The position numbers and the translations under genes were made by a program. Source: Castellaniella denitrificans (GTDB lineage Bacteria > Pseudomonadota > Gammaproteobacteria > Burkholderiales > Burkholderiaceae_B). From it: a DNA stretch of 64,000 bases. Under the pieces are notes generated by a model, which saw nothing but the letters and a program-made list of their open reading frames with translations, was not told where the DNA came from and made no database searches. Positions 1 to 8,222 of this stretch are shown here, piece after piece. The stretch is taken from NCBI RefSeq assembly GCF_042653765.1, contig NZ_JBHSEZ010000028.1, positions 124,001-188,000 on the forward strand. Reading direction: 5' to 3'. How positions within the stretch are numbered: position 1 is the first letter of the stretch; every line of letters begins with the position of its first letter.

Positions 1-1160
1 CCCGTATCCAGGCTCAGCCATGCGGCCTGGGTCCGCAGGTTCAGGCGCTGCTGCGTCGATGAAATCCGGAAGCGCGCGCCATCGCGTTCCGCCAGGGCCT
101 CGCGGTACCGGGCGTCGCGCACGCCTCCCGTGTACAGGGGCACCCGCAATTCCAGGCCGACGGACCATTGCGTGGCCGAGTAGCCCGCGTCGCCGAATTG
201 TCCGGCGCCGCTCAGGTGCGTGCGGCCCGCCGCGCCGACCAGGCTCAGCGTGGGCTGGGCGACGGCGCGCAGGCCCTCGGCATGTTCGGTGGCCATGGCC
301 GCCGTCTCCAGCGCCTGGCGCAGTTCGGGACTGGTCTTGCCGACCCGGTCCAGCCAGGCCGACAGCGGCTGGTCCGGCCGGGCCGTGAGCGCGGGAGCGT
401 CTTCCCGAAGCGGCGCCAGTCCCTTCGCGGGCAGGCCCGAAGCCTGGGTGAAGGCGGACCGGGCGAGTTCCAGTTGCGTGGCGGCCAGGTCCGTCTGGGT
501 GTCGATCTGGCCCAGCCTGGCTTCGGCTTCATGCGTGTCGAGGATGGAAGCGTCCCCGGCCCGATAACGTGCCCGGGCCTGTTCCAGCAGCTGCTCCACG
601 GCGCGTTTCTGGGATTGCATGACGTCGAGCCGCCGCATGCCCGTCAGGACGTCGAAATAGCGCCGGACGATGCGCAGCGCGGCCTGCTGTTCGGCGATGG
701 ACCAGGCGGCCTCGGCCTGCATGGAGGCGTGGCGCAATTGCCGCGCCTGGGCATCGCGTCCCAGATCGATCAGGGGCTGGCGCAACTGGATGCCGTATTC
801 CGACCGGGAACCGTTGCGGATCGACGTGTCGAAATCCGCCCCGTCCATGGCGCCGAGCCCGGCCGCCGAGAAGTGGGCCCCCCGGGTCTGGCTTTCCTGG
901 GTCGCGCGCCCCACGGAAGCCTGGGCTTCCAGGGTGGGGCGCCAGAGGCCGTCCGCCTGGTCGGTGCGCGCCTGGCCCGCCAGCAGGCCCTGACGGGCCG
1001 CGGCGAGTTCCGGATCGTGCGCCTGCGCGGCCTGCCAGGCCTGGAGCAGGTCAGTCGCCTGGGCGCCAGGCGCGCAGGCGAGCGCCAGCGCGGCCGCCAG
1101 CGCGAGCGCGGCGGACCCCGGACGCCGCCGGCGCGGCGGCCTGTCGGCATGCGGCGCCAT
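1..1160 (-). CDS. TolC-family outer membrane efflux protein (3' end outside window)
   Basis: Outer membrane channel component of a tripartite efflux system. Reading the minus strand from ATG at 1160 gives an open frame to the window edge, about 386 residues seen. The N-terminus has an Arg-rich stretch, a hydrophobic Ala/Leu segment and a likely cleavage site near APGAQA-TD, fitting a signal peptide. The start of the mature part (DLLQAWQAAQAHDPELAAA) is typical of TolC/OEP proteins, and long Ala/Gln-rich helices follow (for example RARYRAGDASILDTHEAEAR). The C-terminus is missing. GTG codons in frame just upstream (1175, 1181) could also be starts; no strong ribosome binding site decides it. 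It lies downstream of the membrane fusion and RND genes on the same strand, separated from them by the repeat element at 1163-1430, so cotranscription is uncertain. Confidence 0.85.
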   Translation of the reverse strand, partial: MAPHADRPPRRRRPGSAALALAAALALACAPGAQATDLLQAWQAAQAHDPELAAARQGLLAGQARTDQADGLWRPTLEAQASVGRATQESQTRGAHFSAAGLGAMDGADFDTSIRNGSRSEYGIQLRQPLIDLGRDAQARQLRHASMQAEAAWSIAEQQAALRIVRRYFDVLTGMRRLDVMQSQKRAVEQLLEQARARYRAGDASILDTHEAEARLGQIDTQTDLAATQLELARSAFTQASGLPAKGLAPLREDAPALTARPDQPLSAWLDRVGKTSPELRQALETAAMATEHAEGLRAVAQPTLSLVGAAGRTHLSGAGQFGDAGYSATQWSVGLELRVPLYTGGVRDARYREALAERDGARFRISSTQQRLNLRTQAAWLSLDT

Positions 1161-1162
1161 CC

Positions 1163-1430
1163 GGGCCTTGTTCACACTCACCAAGGGGATCGCGTTGAGC
1201 CTGAGTGCTGTCGAGCGCAAGGCGTCCACCGCAGCAAGACTCAATGTCTTGCGAGGATGGGCAACGCAGCGGGCGGCGGCGCTCAGGCCCAACCCTGCGG
1301 GAAGGCATGAAAAATCCGCCTGCCCTGCGTTGCCCGTCTTGCACGTATGGACATACGCGCTGCGCCAGGCGCCTTGTTCAGTCAAATTTTTCATGCCTTC
1401 GCGACCCCTTGGTGAGTGTGAACAAGGCCC
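1163..1430. mobile_element. MITE-like element with 26-bp terminal inverted repeats
   Basis: The segments 1163-1188 and 1405-1430 are perfect 26-bp inverted repeats (core CCTTGTTCACACTCACCAAG). Nested inside are a 15-bp perfect inverted repeat (1301-1315 with 1386-1400, GAAGGCATGAAAAAT), an 11-bp pair (1259-1269 with 1325-1335, GGGCAACGCAG), and short hairpins at 1234-1252 and 1344-1357. GCCTTGTTCA recurs at 1371-1380 as a partial direct copy. No convincing ORF lies inside. The architecture suggests a non-autonomous inverted-repeat element or a repetitive extragenic element. I see no clear target-site duplication. It abuts the DUF2892 stop codon and the tolC-like start. Confidence 0.55.
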
Positions 1431-1639
1431 TAGTCGCCCCGGCGCGCGCCCAGGCGATGCATGATGCGCTCCAGCAGGCACCATCGGGTCACGCCGCTCT
1501 GCAGGATGTTCAGGCCGACGAAGACCGTGAAGGCCAGCCACCACTGGCTCTGGAACCAGGGGCTGGCGGGGGCGCCCAGCAGCAGCGACAGCAGGATGAA
1601 GAAGCCCGCGAACACGCGGACGAGTTGCCAGGATGTCAT
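1430..1639 (-). CDS. DUF2892-family small inner membrane protein
   Basis: A 69-residue protein with two predicted membrane helices (roughly residues 5-24 and 33-50; WQLVRVFAGFFILLSLLL begins the first) and a Cys-containing basic tail. It resembles the DUF2892/YgaP-type membrane domain. The ATG at 1639 follows a GGAGA ribosome site and overlaps the end of the RND pump gene by 4 bp, so it belongs to that operon. Its function is unknown. In other bacteria DUF2892 proteins often lie next to ArsR-type regulators, rhodaneses and sulfur-handling genes (recalled family context). A second DUF2892 gene is at 6505-6702. Confidence 0.75.
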   Translation of the reverse strand: MTSWQLVRVFAGFFILLSLLLGAPASPWFQSQWWLAFTVFVGLNILQSGVTRWCLLERIMHRLGARRGD

Positions 1640-4600
1640 GAGGGGTCTCCTTGGGGAACGAGGGTGTGGGCGCGCTTGTGGAAGGCGCTGAAGAACAGGA
1701 TCGGGATGATGATCAGCGTCAGCGCCGTGGAGATGGCGATGCCTGAAATCAGGGCGATCGCCAGGCCGCTGAAGATCGGGTCGTCCAGGATGAAGAAGGC
1801 CCCCAGCATCGCGGCCAGGCCGGTCAGCAGGATGGGCTGGGCGCGGGTGGCCGCGGATTCCACGACCGCCTGCGCGAAGCCGGACCCTTCGCGCAGGCGC
1901 ATCAGGATGAAGTCCACCAGCAGGATGGAATTGCGCACGATGATGCCCGCCAGGGCGATCATGCCGATCATGCTGGTGGCGGTGAACTGCTTGCCCAGCA
2001 GGGCGTGGCCCGGCATCACGCCGATCAGCGTGAGGGGGATGGGCGCCATGATGATGAGCGGCATCAGGTAGGAGCCGAAGTGCGCGACCACGAGCAGGTA
2101 GATCAGCAGCAGGCCCACCGCGTAGGCCAGGCCCATGTCGCGGAAGGTCTCGTAGGTGATCTGCCATTCGCCATCCCATTTGATGGCGTAGCCGCCGTAG
2201 GCGTCCTCCGGCTGGCGGGTGAAGAATTCCGCCAGCGGCCGGCCGTCGGGCGTGTCCAGCCGCTTCAGGGCCGCGCGCGCCGCGAACATGCCGTACAGCG
2301 GGCTGTCGATCCGTCCGGCCATGTCCGCGGTCACGTACTGGACCGGCAGCAGATCCTTGTGGTGGATCGGCTGTTCCCGCGTGGTCCGGATTTCCCGGAC
2401 CAGCTCTCCGATCGGCGTCATCGCGCCGTCCTCGGCTCGGACGGGCAGGCGCAGCAGCGCGCCGGGGTCCCCCTGGTATTCCGGCGGCAGGCCCAGCACG
2501 ATGGCCGTGGGCCGGGAATGGCCGTCGCGCAGGACGCCCACGCGCAGGCCGCTCAATCCGGCCTTCAGCGTCTGGACGATGGCTTCCTGGGAAACGCCCG
2601 CCCGGGCCGCGCGTTCACGATCCACGGCCAGCACGATCCTGGGCGCCGTGGCCATGCGGCTGTCGTCGATGTCCACCATGCCTCCGGTCTGTTCGAAGAC
2701 CTTGCGCACGGCGCCCGTGAGCGCATCCCGCCCGGCCGGGTCCGGGCCGTAGATTTCCGCCACGATGGGCGCCTGGACGGGGGGGCCTGGAGGGACTTCG
2801 ACGACCTGGATGTCGGCGCCGAGGCGGGTGGCCGTTTCCTGCAGGATCGGCCGGATGCGCATGGCGATGTCGTGGCTTTGCGCGTCGCGCCGGGACTTGT
2901 CCACCAGGTTGACCTGGATGTCGCCGAGCGCCGGGTCGCGCCGCAGGTCGTACTGGCGGACCAGGCCGTTGAAATTGATGGGCGAGGCCGTGCCGGCGTA
3001 GGTCTGGATGTCGGTGACTTCGGGCTCGGCCAGGACCAGGTCCCCGAGTGCCTGCAGGACGGCGTGGGTTCGCTCCAGCGGGGTGCCGGCCGGCATCCTG
3101 ACCATGACCTGGAATTCGGATTTGTTGTCGAACGGCAGCATCTTCAGTTCCACCCAGCCGAGGGCGGGCATCAGCATCGACCCCAGGACCAGCCCCAGGG
3201 TGGCCAGGCCCAGCCAGATGCGGTTGCGTCCGGCGTGGGGCGCGGTCAGGAAGGGTGCCATCAGGCGCTGGAAGAACCGCAGCGCGCGGCCGGGGCCCGC
3301 GGACGGATGAACCGGCGCCTGGGCGCCCGCGGGCCCGCCTTCGTGCCGCGCGCTGCGGTGTTCGCCCTTGGGATGGCCCGGTGTGCCCATGCGCATGGCC
3401 AGCCAGGGGGTCAGCGTCAGCGCGATGCCCAGGGAGATCAGCATGCCCATGCTGGCGTTGATCGGAATCGGGCTCATGTAGGGGCCCATCAGGCCCGTGA
3501 CGAAAGCCATGGGCAGCAGCGCGGCGATGACGGTGAAGGTGGCCAGGATGGTCGGGCCACCGACTTCGTCCACGGCCATCGGGATGCGTTGCGCCGCGGG
3601 GCGTTCCGGATGCAGGCCGGCGTGCCGATGGATGTTCTCGACGACGACGATGGCGTCGTCCACCAGGATGCCGATGGAAAAGATCAATGCGAACAGCGAA
3701 ACCCGGTTCAGGGTGAATCCCCAGGCCCAGGAAGCGAACAGGGTGGCGGCCAGGGTCAGGCCGACCGCCAGGCCGACGATGACGGCTTCGCGCCAGCCCA
3801 GGGCCAGCAGGACCAGCAGGACCACCGACAGGGTGGCGAAGATCAGCTTGTGGATCAGCGTGCCGGCCTTCGCGTCGGCGGTGGCCCCGTAATTGCGGGT
3901 CTCCGTGACCTGGACGTCGGGTGGAATGACGGCGTTGCGCAGTTCGTCCACCCGGCGCATCAGGGCGTTGGATACGTCGATGGCGTTCTCGCCGGGTTTC
4001 TTCGTGATGGCGAGCGTCACGGCGGTCTCGGCGTCCCCGCCGCGTCCGGCCGCGCGATAGCCGACGTAGTCGTCCGGGGGCGGCGGTCCTTCTTCGACGC
4101 GGGCGATTTCCCGCAGGCGCACGGGGTGTCCGTCGCGGCGGGCCACGATCAGTTCGGCGACGTCCTCGCCGGAGCGCAGGAACTGGCCCGCGTCCACCGC
4201 CAGGCTCCGGTCGGCGGCGATCCAGTCGCCGGCGTGGAGGCGGTGATTGGCGTCGTCCAGGATCCGGGCGACGTCCTGGGCCGTCACGCCCGCGGCCGCC
4301 ATGCGTCCGGCATCCAGATCCACGCGGACCGTGTTGTCGGCGCCGCCGATCAGCCAGACGTCGCGCGTCCCGGGCACGCGTTTCAGTTCGGGCTCGATGC
4401 TGCGGGCGATCCATTCCAGGTCGCGCGGGGACTTGTCCGCGGCGTGCAGCGTCAGCGCGACGATGGGGACGTCGTCGACGCCGCGCGGCCGGACCACGGG
4501 CGGCGGGATGCCGAGCTCCGGCGGCAGCCATTCGGAGGATTGCGTCCGCAGCGTATCGTGCAGGCGCACCAGCGCCTCGGTACGCGGGATGCCGACCTTG

Positions 4601-4905
4601 AACTGGACGGTCAGCACGGCCTGCCCGGGCATGGACATGGAGGTGACGTGCTCGGTGCCTTCCATCCGGGCCAGGATGCGTTCCCCGGGCGTGGCGATGA
4701 CGTGTTCGACGTCGTCGGCCGAGGCCCCCGGCCATGCCACCATGATCGTGGCCATGGTGACGTCGATCTGGGGTTCTTCCTCGCGGGGCGTGACCGCGAG
4801 CGCGAACAGCCCGGCCAGCAGCAGGGCCAGCGCGAGCAGGGGCGTCAGGCGGTTGTCCTGGAACAGGGCCGTGATGCGCCCGGCGATACCCGGCGCGGTT
4901 TTCAT
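1636..4905 (-). CDS. Efflux RND transporter permease (AcrB/HAE1-like)
   Basis: Proton-driven inner membrane pump of a tripartite efflux complex, 1089 residues, full length for the RND family. The N-terminal helix (PLLALALLLAGLFALAV) is followed by the first porter loop, a block of helices with the proton-relay signature GILVDDAIVVVEN, a central hydrophilic insert, a second porter loop, and a C-terminal helix block with ALAGIIVRNSILLVDFI. This internal duplication is the RND hallmark. The start at 4905 was chosen because it overlaps the fusion-protein stop by 4 bp (ATGA) and opens directly into the first helix; the frame is open further upstream but that part reads as noise. Substrate cannot be told from sequence. 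Control by the divergent ArsR repressor is likely. Confidence 0.93.
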   Translation of the reverse strand: MKTAPGIAGRITALFQDNRLTPLLALALLLAGLFALAVTPREEEPQIDVTMATIMVAWPGASADDVEHVIATPGERILARMEGTEHVTSMSMPGQAVLTVQFKVGIPRTEALVRLHDTLRTQSSEWLPPELGIPPPVVRPRGVDDVPIVALTLHAADKSPRDLEWIARSIEPELKRVPGTRDVWLIGGADNTVRVDLDAGRMAAAGVTAQDVARILDDANHRLHAGDWIAADRSLAVDAGQFLRSGEDVAELIVARRDGHPVRLREIARVEEGPPPPDDYVGYRAAGRGGDAETAVTLAITKKPGENAIDVSNALMRRVDELRNAVIPPDVQVTETRNYGATADAKAGTLIHKLIFATLSVVLLVLLALGWREAVIVGLAVGLTLAATLFASWAWGFTLNRVSLFALIFSIGILVDDAIVVVENIHRHAGLHPERPAAQRIPMAVDEVGGPTILATFTVIAALLPMAFVTGLMGPYMSPIPINASMGMLISLGIALTLTPWLAMRMGTPGHPKGEHRSARHEGGPAGAQAPVHPSAGPGRALRFFQRLMAPFLTAPHAGRNRIWLGLATLGLVLGSMLMPALGWVELKMLPFDNKSEFQVMVRMPAGTPLERTHAVLQALGDLVLAEPEVTDIQTYAGTASPINFNGLVRQYDLRRDPALGDIQVNLVDKSRRDAQSHDIAMRIRPILQETATRLGADIQVVEVPPGPPVQAPIVAEIYGPDPAGRDALTGAVRKVFEQTGGMVDIDDSRMATAPRIVLAVDRERAARAGVSQEAIVQTLKAGLSGLRVGVLRDGHSRPTAIVLGLPPEYQGDPGALLRLPVRAEDGAMTPIGELVREIRTTREQPIHHKDLLPVQYVTADMAGRIDSPLYGMFAARAALKRLDTPDGRPLAEFFTRQPEDAYGGYAIKWDGEWQITYETFRDMGLAYAVGLLLIYLLVVAHFGSYLMPLIIMAPIPLTLIGVMPGHALLGKQFTATSMIGMIALAGIIVRNSILLVDFILMRLREGSGFAQAVVESAATRAQPILLTGLAAMLGAFFILDDPIFSGLAIALISGIAISTALTLIIIPILFFSAFHKRAHTLVPQGDPS

Positions 4906-5975
4906 GGCGTGCGGCCTTCCAGGGACAGGCGGCCCGGCTCCGGCACGACGGCTTCGCCCGCGGCCAGTCCGGTCAGGATTTCGATCCGGTCGCCGTCCTG
5001 CGGCCCCGGGCGGACCTGGCGCAGGCGGGGCGTGCCGTTCGCGTCCAGCACATAGACGCCGCACAGATCGCCGCGGCGGACGATGGCGCCGGCCGGCACC
5101 CACAGGCGGGTGCGCGTGGTGCCGTCGAGGTCGATCCCGATGCGGATGGGGGTGCCGGGAGCGGGGCCGCGCATGCCGGGTGGCAAGGCCAGCCGGATGG
5201 TGCCGGTCAGGCTGGCGGCGTCCCGCGCGGGCAGGATCTGGACGGGCAGGGTCGCGGGCAGGTCGGGAAACCCGGGGGGCCATTCGATGCGTGCGCGGGG
5301 CGCCAGCTGGCCGATATGGCGCTGGGGAACGGCGGCCTGGATCCGCAGCGCGCCGGGGTCGAAGAGCGTGGCCAGCGGCTGGCCCGGCATGACCATGTCG
5401 CCCGGGTGGGCGTCCAGGCGGCCGATCAGGCCGTCGTGCGGCGCCCTGATCGTGAAATGGCCGTGATGCGCCTGCGCGGCCGCCGCCTGGGCGTGCCGGG
5501 CGGCGGCCTGGGCACGGGCCGTTTCCGCGCGGGCCCGGGCCTGCTGGTAGGCGGCCTGGCTGATATAGCGCTGCGCATATAGGGTTTCGCGACGCCGCAG
5601 TTCGGCCTGCGCCAGGGCCAGCTCCGCGTCCGCTTCGCGGATCAGGGCCTGTGCCGCCTGCTGCGCCTGCCCGGCTTCCTGGCTGTCCAGGCGCAGCAGC
5701 ACCTGCCCGGCGCGGACGGCGTCGCCCGCCTGGATTTCCACAGCGGTGACCGTTCCGGCCACCTGGGCCGCCAGCGTGGCCTCGCGAATGGCCTGGACCG
5801 TGCCGTCGAGGCTCAGGCGGTCCGGGGCCGGCAGGGCGCTGACCTGGACGGCCTGCATGGGGGGGAGGGCCTGGGCGGCCAGCGCGGTTCCCGCGCAGAG
5901 CAGGCCGACGCCCGCCCGGAGGACGAGCCGGAAGAACATGAACCGGGCGGATGGGGGCGGATGGTTTGCGAACAT
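4902..5975 (-). CDS. Efflux RND transporter periplasmic adaptor (HlyD/AcrA-like)
   Basis: Membrane fusion protein linking the RND pump to the outer membrane channel, 357 residues. It shows a signal-type N-terminus (hydrophobic stretch LRAGVGLLCAGTALAAQA), a biotinyl-lipoyl half (AAQVAGTVTAVEIQAGDAVR), an Ala/Gln/Arg-rich coiled-coil hairpin at about residues 100-170, the second lipoyl half (IRAPHDGLIGRLDAHPGDMV) and a beta-barrel C-terminus ending LTGLAAGEAVV. An alternative start is Met13 (5939), which leaves a more typical signal peptide. It is the first gene of the minus-strand operon and faces the ArsR gene across a 113-bp AT-rich intergenic region. Confidence 0.9.
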   Translation of the reverse strand: MFANHPPPSARFMFFRLVLRAGVGLLCAGTALAAQALPPMQAVQVSALPAPDRLSLDGTVQAIREATLAAQVAGTVTAVEIQAGDAVRAGQVLLRLDSQEAGQAQQAAQALIREADAELALAQAELRRRETLYAQRYISQAAYQQARARAETARAQAAARHAQAAAAQAHHGHFTIRAPHDGLIGRLDAHPGDMVMPGQPLATLFDPGALRIQAAVPQRHIGQLAPRARIEWPPGFPDLPATLPVQILPARDAASLTGTIRLALPPGMRGPAPGTPIRIGIDLDGTTRTRLWVPAGAIVRRGDLCGVYVLDANGTPRLRQVRPGPQDGDRIEILTGLAAGEAVVPEPGRLSLEGRTP

Positions 5976-6020
5976 GGCTTCCGCGTCTTCGGTGGATACG
6001 GGGTCGGATTCGATGCTATT

Positions 6021-6056
6021 ATTTAACTAATCATGCAAATAGTCAATTAGATAAAT
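6021..6056. promoter_or_regulatory. Candidate ArsR-family operator in divergent promoter region
   Basis: An imperfect dyad, ATTTAACTAAT (6021-6031) and ATTAGATAAAT (6046-6056) with a 14-bp spacer, lies in the only AT-rich part of the efflux/ArsR intergenic region. Its position between two divergent genes and the dyad form fit an ArsR repressor operator controlling both directions. No -35/-10 pair was assigned with confidence. Confidence 0.5.
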
Positions 6057-6088
6057 TATTGATCTGGCGCCATCAGCGGGATACACTC

Positions 6089-6508
6089 ATGGTTCATCTG
6101 TCATTCTGTGAGTTTTCTGGAATGGGACATCTGCCCCCCGAAGTGCTCGAGCCGGTTGCGGCCTATTTCCGGGCATTGTCCGAACCGACCCGGCTGCACA
6201 TCCTGAGCCTGCTGCGCCAGGGCGAATACAACGTGGGCGAACTGGCGCAGCAATGCGACTACACCGCAGCGAACATCTCCCGCCATCTCTCCGTGCTGAA
6301 GAAGCACGGGCTGGTCGCGCGCGAGGCGCGCGGCAACAGCGTCTACTACCGGATCGCCGATCCCTCGGTCAATGCCCTGTGCGATCTCGTCTGCGGCAGC
6401 ATCCTGCGGCAGATCGAGCAGTCCGCCGCGCAGCGGGCGGCCTTCGCCGCGCTGCGCGAGGACCTGCCCGACCCCCTCCCCGACTTTTCACGCAAGGAGT
6501 CCTCATGA
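6089..6508 (+). CDS. ArsR/SmtB-family transcriptional repressor
   Basis: Winged-helix repressor that in this family leaves DNA when a metal or a thiol-oxidising signal binds. The core FRALSEPTRLHILSLLRQGE, the recognition region TAANISRHLSVLKKHGLV and the wing REARGNSVYYRI are classic ArsR. Cysteines occur in the QQCDYTA segment before the recognition helix and in a CDLVC pair near the C-terminus, so a metal or redox sensor is plausible; BigR/SqrR-type sulfide sensors are one candidate group. The start is uncertain: ATG 6089 (139 aa, GCGGGAT upstream) or ATG 6122 (128 aa, MGHLPPEV). It overlaps the following DUF2892 gene by 4 bp and is divergent from the efflux operon. Confidence 0.87.
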   Translation: MVHLSFCEFSGMGHLPPEVLEPVAAYFRALSEPTRLHILSLLRQGEYNVGELAQQCDYTAANISRHLSVLKKHGLVAREARGNSVYYRIADPSVNALCDLVCGSILRQIEQSAAQRAAFAALREDLPDPLPDFSRKESS

Positions 6509-6702
6509 AAGTCAATATCGGCACGATCGACCGCGTCCTGCGCCTGATCCTCGGCCTCGTTCTCATCGTGCTCGCCGCCAACGGCACCATCGGCTGGTGG
6601 GGCTGGCTGGGCCTGGTGGCGGTAGCCACGGCCCTGTTCCGCTTCTGCCCCCTGTACATGCTGCTGGGCGTCAACACCTGCCCGCTGAAATCGCGGAATT
6701 GA
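6505..6702 (+). CDS. DUF2892-family small membrane protein
   Basis: A 65-residue protein of the DUF2892/YgaP membrane-domain type: N-terminal NIGTIDRVLRLILG, two hydrophobic helices (about residues 12-27 and 34-52), and the family-like end FCPLYMLLGVNTC with two cysteines. Translationally coupled to the ArsR gene through an ATGA overlap, with AAGGAG upstream of the ATG. With the DUF2892 gene in the divergent efflux operon, the repressor has one such protein on each side. Role unknown; the ArsR-DUF2892 pairing is common in proteobacteria (recalled). Confidence 0.8.
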   Translation: MKVNIGTIDRVLRLILGLVLIVLAANGTIGWWGWLGLVAVATALFRFCPLYMLLGVNTCPLKSRN

Positions 6703-6721
6703 TCGCCTGATTCCCCGGGCT

Positions 6722-6761
6722 GGCGGGCGTCTTCCTCGTCGAAGGGCGGGAGACGCCCGCC
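6722..6761. terminator. Convergent hairpin between DUF2892 gene and nhaA
   Basis: An 11-bp perfect inverted repeat, GGCGGGCGTCT (6722-6732) with AGACGCCCGCC (6751-6761), lies between two convergent genes. No strong T tract on either side, so either a weak intrinsic or a mixed terminator. Confidence 0.5.
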
Positions 6762-6764
6762 GGC

Positions 6765-8111
6765 TCAGGCGCGCCGCCGGATCAGCACGGCCCCCCAGGC
6801 CAGCCCCAGGACCGCGGCCGTCAACGAACCCAGCAGCACGCCCAGCTTCGCGGCGGCCAGCAGGCTTTCGTCGGCGAAGGCCAGCATGGCGATGAAGATC
6901 GACATCGTGAAGCCGATTCCCGCCAGAAGGCCGATCAGGCATACGCCGCCCCAGCTCACTCCGGGCGGCAGGCGGCACCAGCCCAGGCGGACCACCAGCC
7001 AGCTCGCGCCGATCACTCCGGCCGCCTTGCCGGCCACCAGCGCCATCGCCACGCCGGCCATCACCCATTGCGGGCCCGGCAGGGACAGATCCACGCCGTC
7101 GAGCGAGACCCCGGCGTTGGCCAGCGCGAACAGCGGCATGATCCCGAAGGCCACCCAGGGGTGCAGCGCCGCCTGCACCCGCACCACCGGCGGCCGCATT
7201 TCCCGCTGGGCCATGCGCAGCTGCCGGAGCGGCTTGGCCAACTGGTCGACGTCCAGGTCCTTCGTTCCGGTGTTCCGGCCGAGCAGGTCGCCGATCGCGT
7301 GCGACAGCGCATCCAGCGGCCGCTCGCCCATGGGGATCGAGCGGACCGGCGTCATCAGGCCCAGGACCACGCCGGCCAGGGTGGGGTGGGCACCGGTGAT
7401 CAGCAGCCCGCTCCAGACGACCGCCCCCGGAACCAGATAGGCCAGGGCCGAGCCGGCGCCGATGCGCTGCAGGCCGACGACCATCAGGATGCCCAGGATC
7501 GCCACCAGGAAACCGCCGTACTGCAGTCCGCCGGAATAGAAGAAGGCGATGATCAGCACCGCGGCGATGTCGTCGATGATGGCCAGTGCCAGCAGGAACA
7601 CGCGGACGTTGCCCGGGATCGAGCGGCCCAGCAGCGCCAGCACGCCGACGGCGAAGGCGATGTCGGTGGCGGTCGGGACCGCCCAGCCCTGGAGGCTGGC
7701 GGGATCGGTGTTGAGCGCGGCGTAGATGAGCGCCGGGGCGGCCACGCCCCCGAGGGCCGCGGCCAGGGGAAGGCCCGCCTGGCGCAGGCTGCTGAGCGCG
7801 CCTTCGTGGATCTCGCGCCGGATTTCCATGCCGACGACCAGGAAGAACACCGTCATCAGGGCGTCATTGATCCAGAAGTGCAGGGATTGCGAAAAGACGA
7901 GGTCGCCCAGTCCGATGGACAGCGGCGTGTGCCAGAGCGCGTGGTAGCTGGGGGCCAGCGGGGAATTGGCCCAGATCAGGGCGCCGGCGGCGGCCAGCAG
8001 GAGGATGGCGCCGCTGACGGCCTCGATGTGGAGAAAGCGTTCGAGCGTGGCGAAGGCGCGTTGGGCAAGCAGTTGCGCGCGCGGGATCTCGTGCGACGGG
8101 GTCCTGGACAT
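6765..8111 (-). CDS. nhaA: Na+/H+ antiporter NhaA
   Basis: Inner membrane sodium/proton exchanger, 448 residues (E. coli NhaA is about 388). Family signatures are present: FFLVVGMEIRREI, the TATDIAFAVGVLALLG segment, and the paired aspartates in LAIIDDIAAVLIIAFFY that carry ion exchange, plus a C-terminal GIGFTMSIFIAMLAF helix. The extra length lies in an N-terminal leader of about 25 residues and a hydrophilic loop near residues 270-310 (RNTGTKDLDVDQLAKPL). It appears to be a single-gene unit, flanked upstream by the recombinase gene on the same strand 111 bp away. Confidence 0.95.
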   Translation of the reverse strand: MSRTPSHEIPRAQLLAQRAFATLERFLHIEAVSGAILLLAAAGALIWANSPLAPSYHALWHTPLSIGLGDLVFSQSLHFWINDALMTVFFLVVGMEIRREIHEGALSSLRQAGLPLAAALGGVAAPALIYAALNTDPASLQGWAVPTATDIAFAVGVLALLGRSIPGNVRVFLLALAIIDDIAAVLIIAFFYSGGLQYGGFLVAILGILMVVGLQRIGAGSALAYLVPGAVVWSGLLITGAHPTLAGVVLGLMTPVRSIPMGERPLDALSHAIGDLLGRNTGTKDLDVDQLAKPLRQLRMAQREMRPPVVRVQAALHPWVAFGIMPLFALANAGVSLDGVDLSLPGPQWVMAGVAMALVAGKAAGVIGASWLVVRLGWCRLPPGVSWGGVCLIGLLAGIGFTMSIFIAMLAFADESLLAAAKLGVLLGSLTAAVLGLAWGAVLIRRRA

Positions 8112-8222
8112 GGTCGTGGGCTTCCTGCGCGGCGGCCCGACCTGCGCGTTGTCCTGTCCCGCCGCACGATGCGGCTAACACCCGAAAGCGGGCATTTTAC
8201 ATGATCCGGCGGATAAACCGCA

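Noticed and set aside
168..1310. Plus-strand frame of 380 codons at the window start
   Set aside because: Shadow of the TolC-like gene, whose minus-strand frame gives a signal peptide and clear family sequence.
2005..5055. Plus-strand 1016-codon open frame opposite the RND pump
   Set aside because: Composition is Gly/Gln/Arg/His-rich with no domains; it mirrors the codon pattern of the real RND gene on the minus strand in GC-rich DNA.
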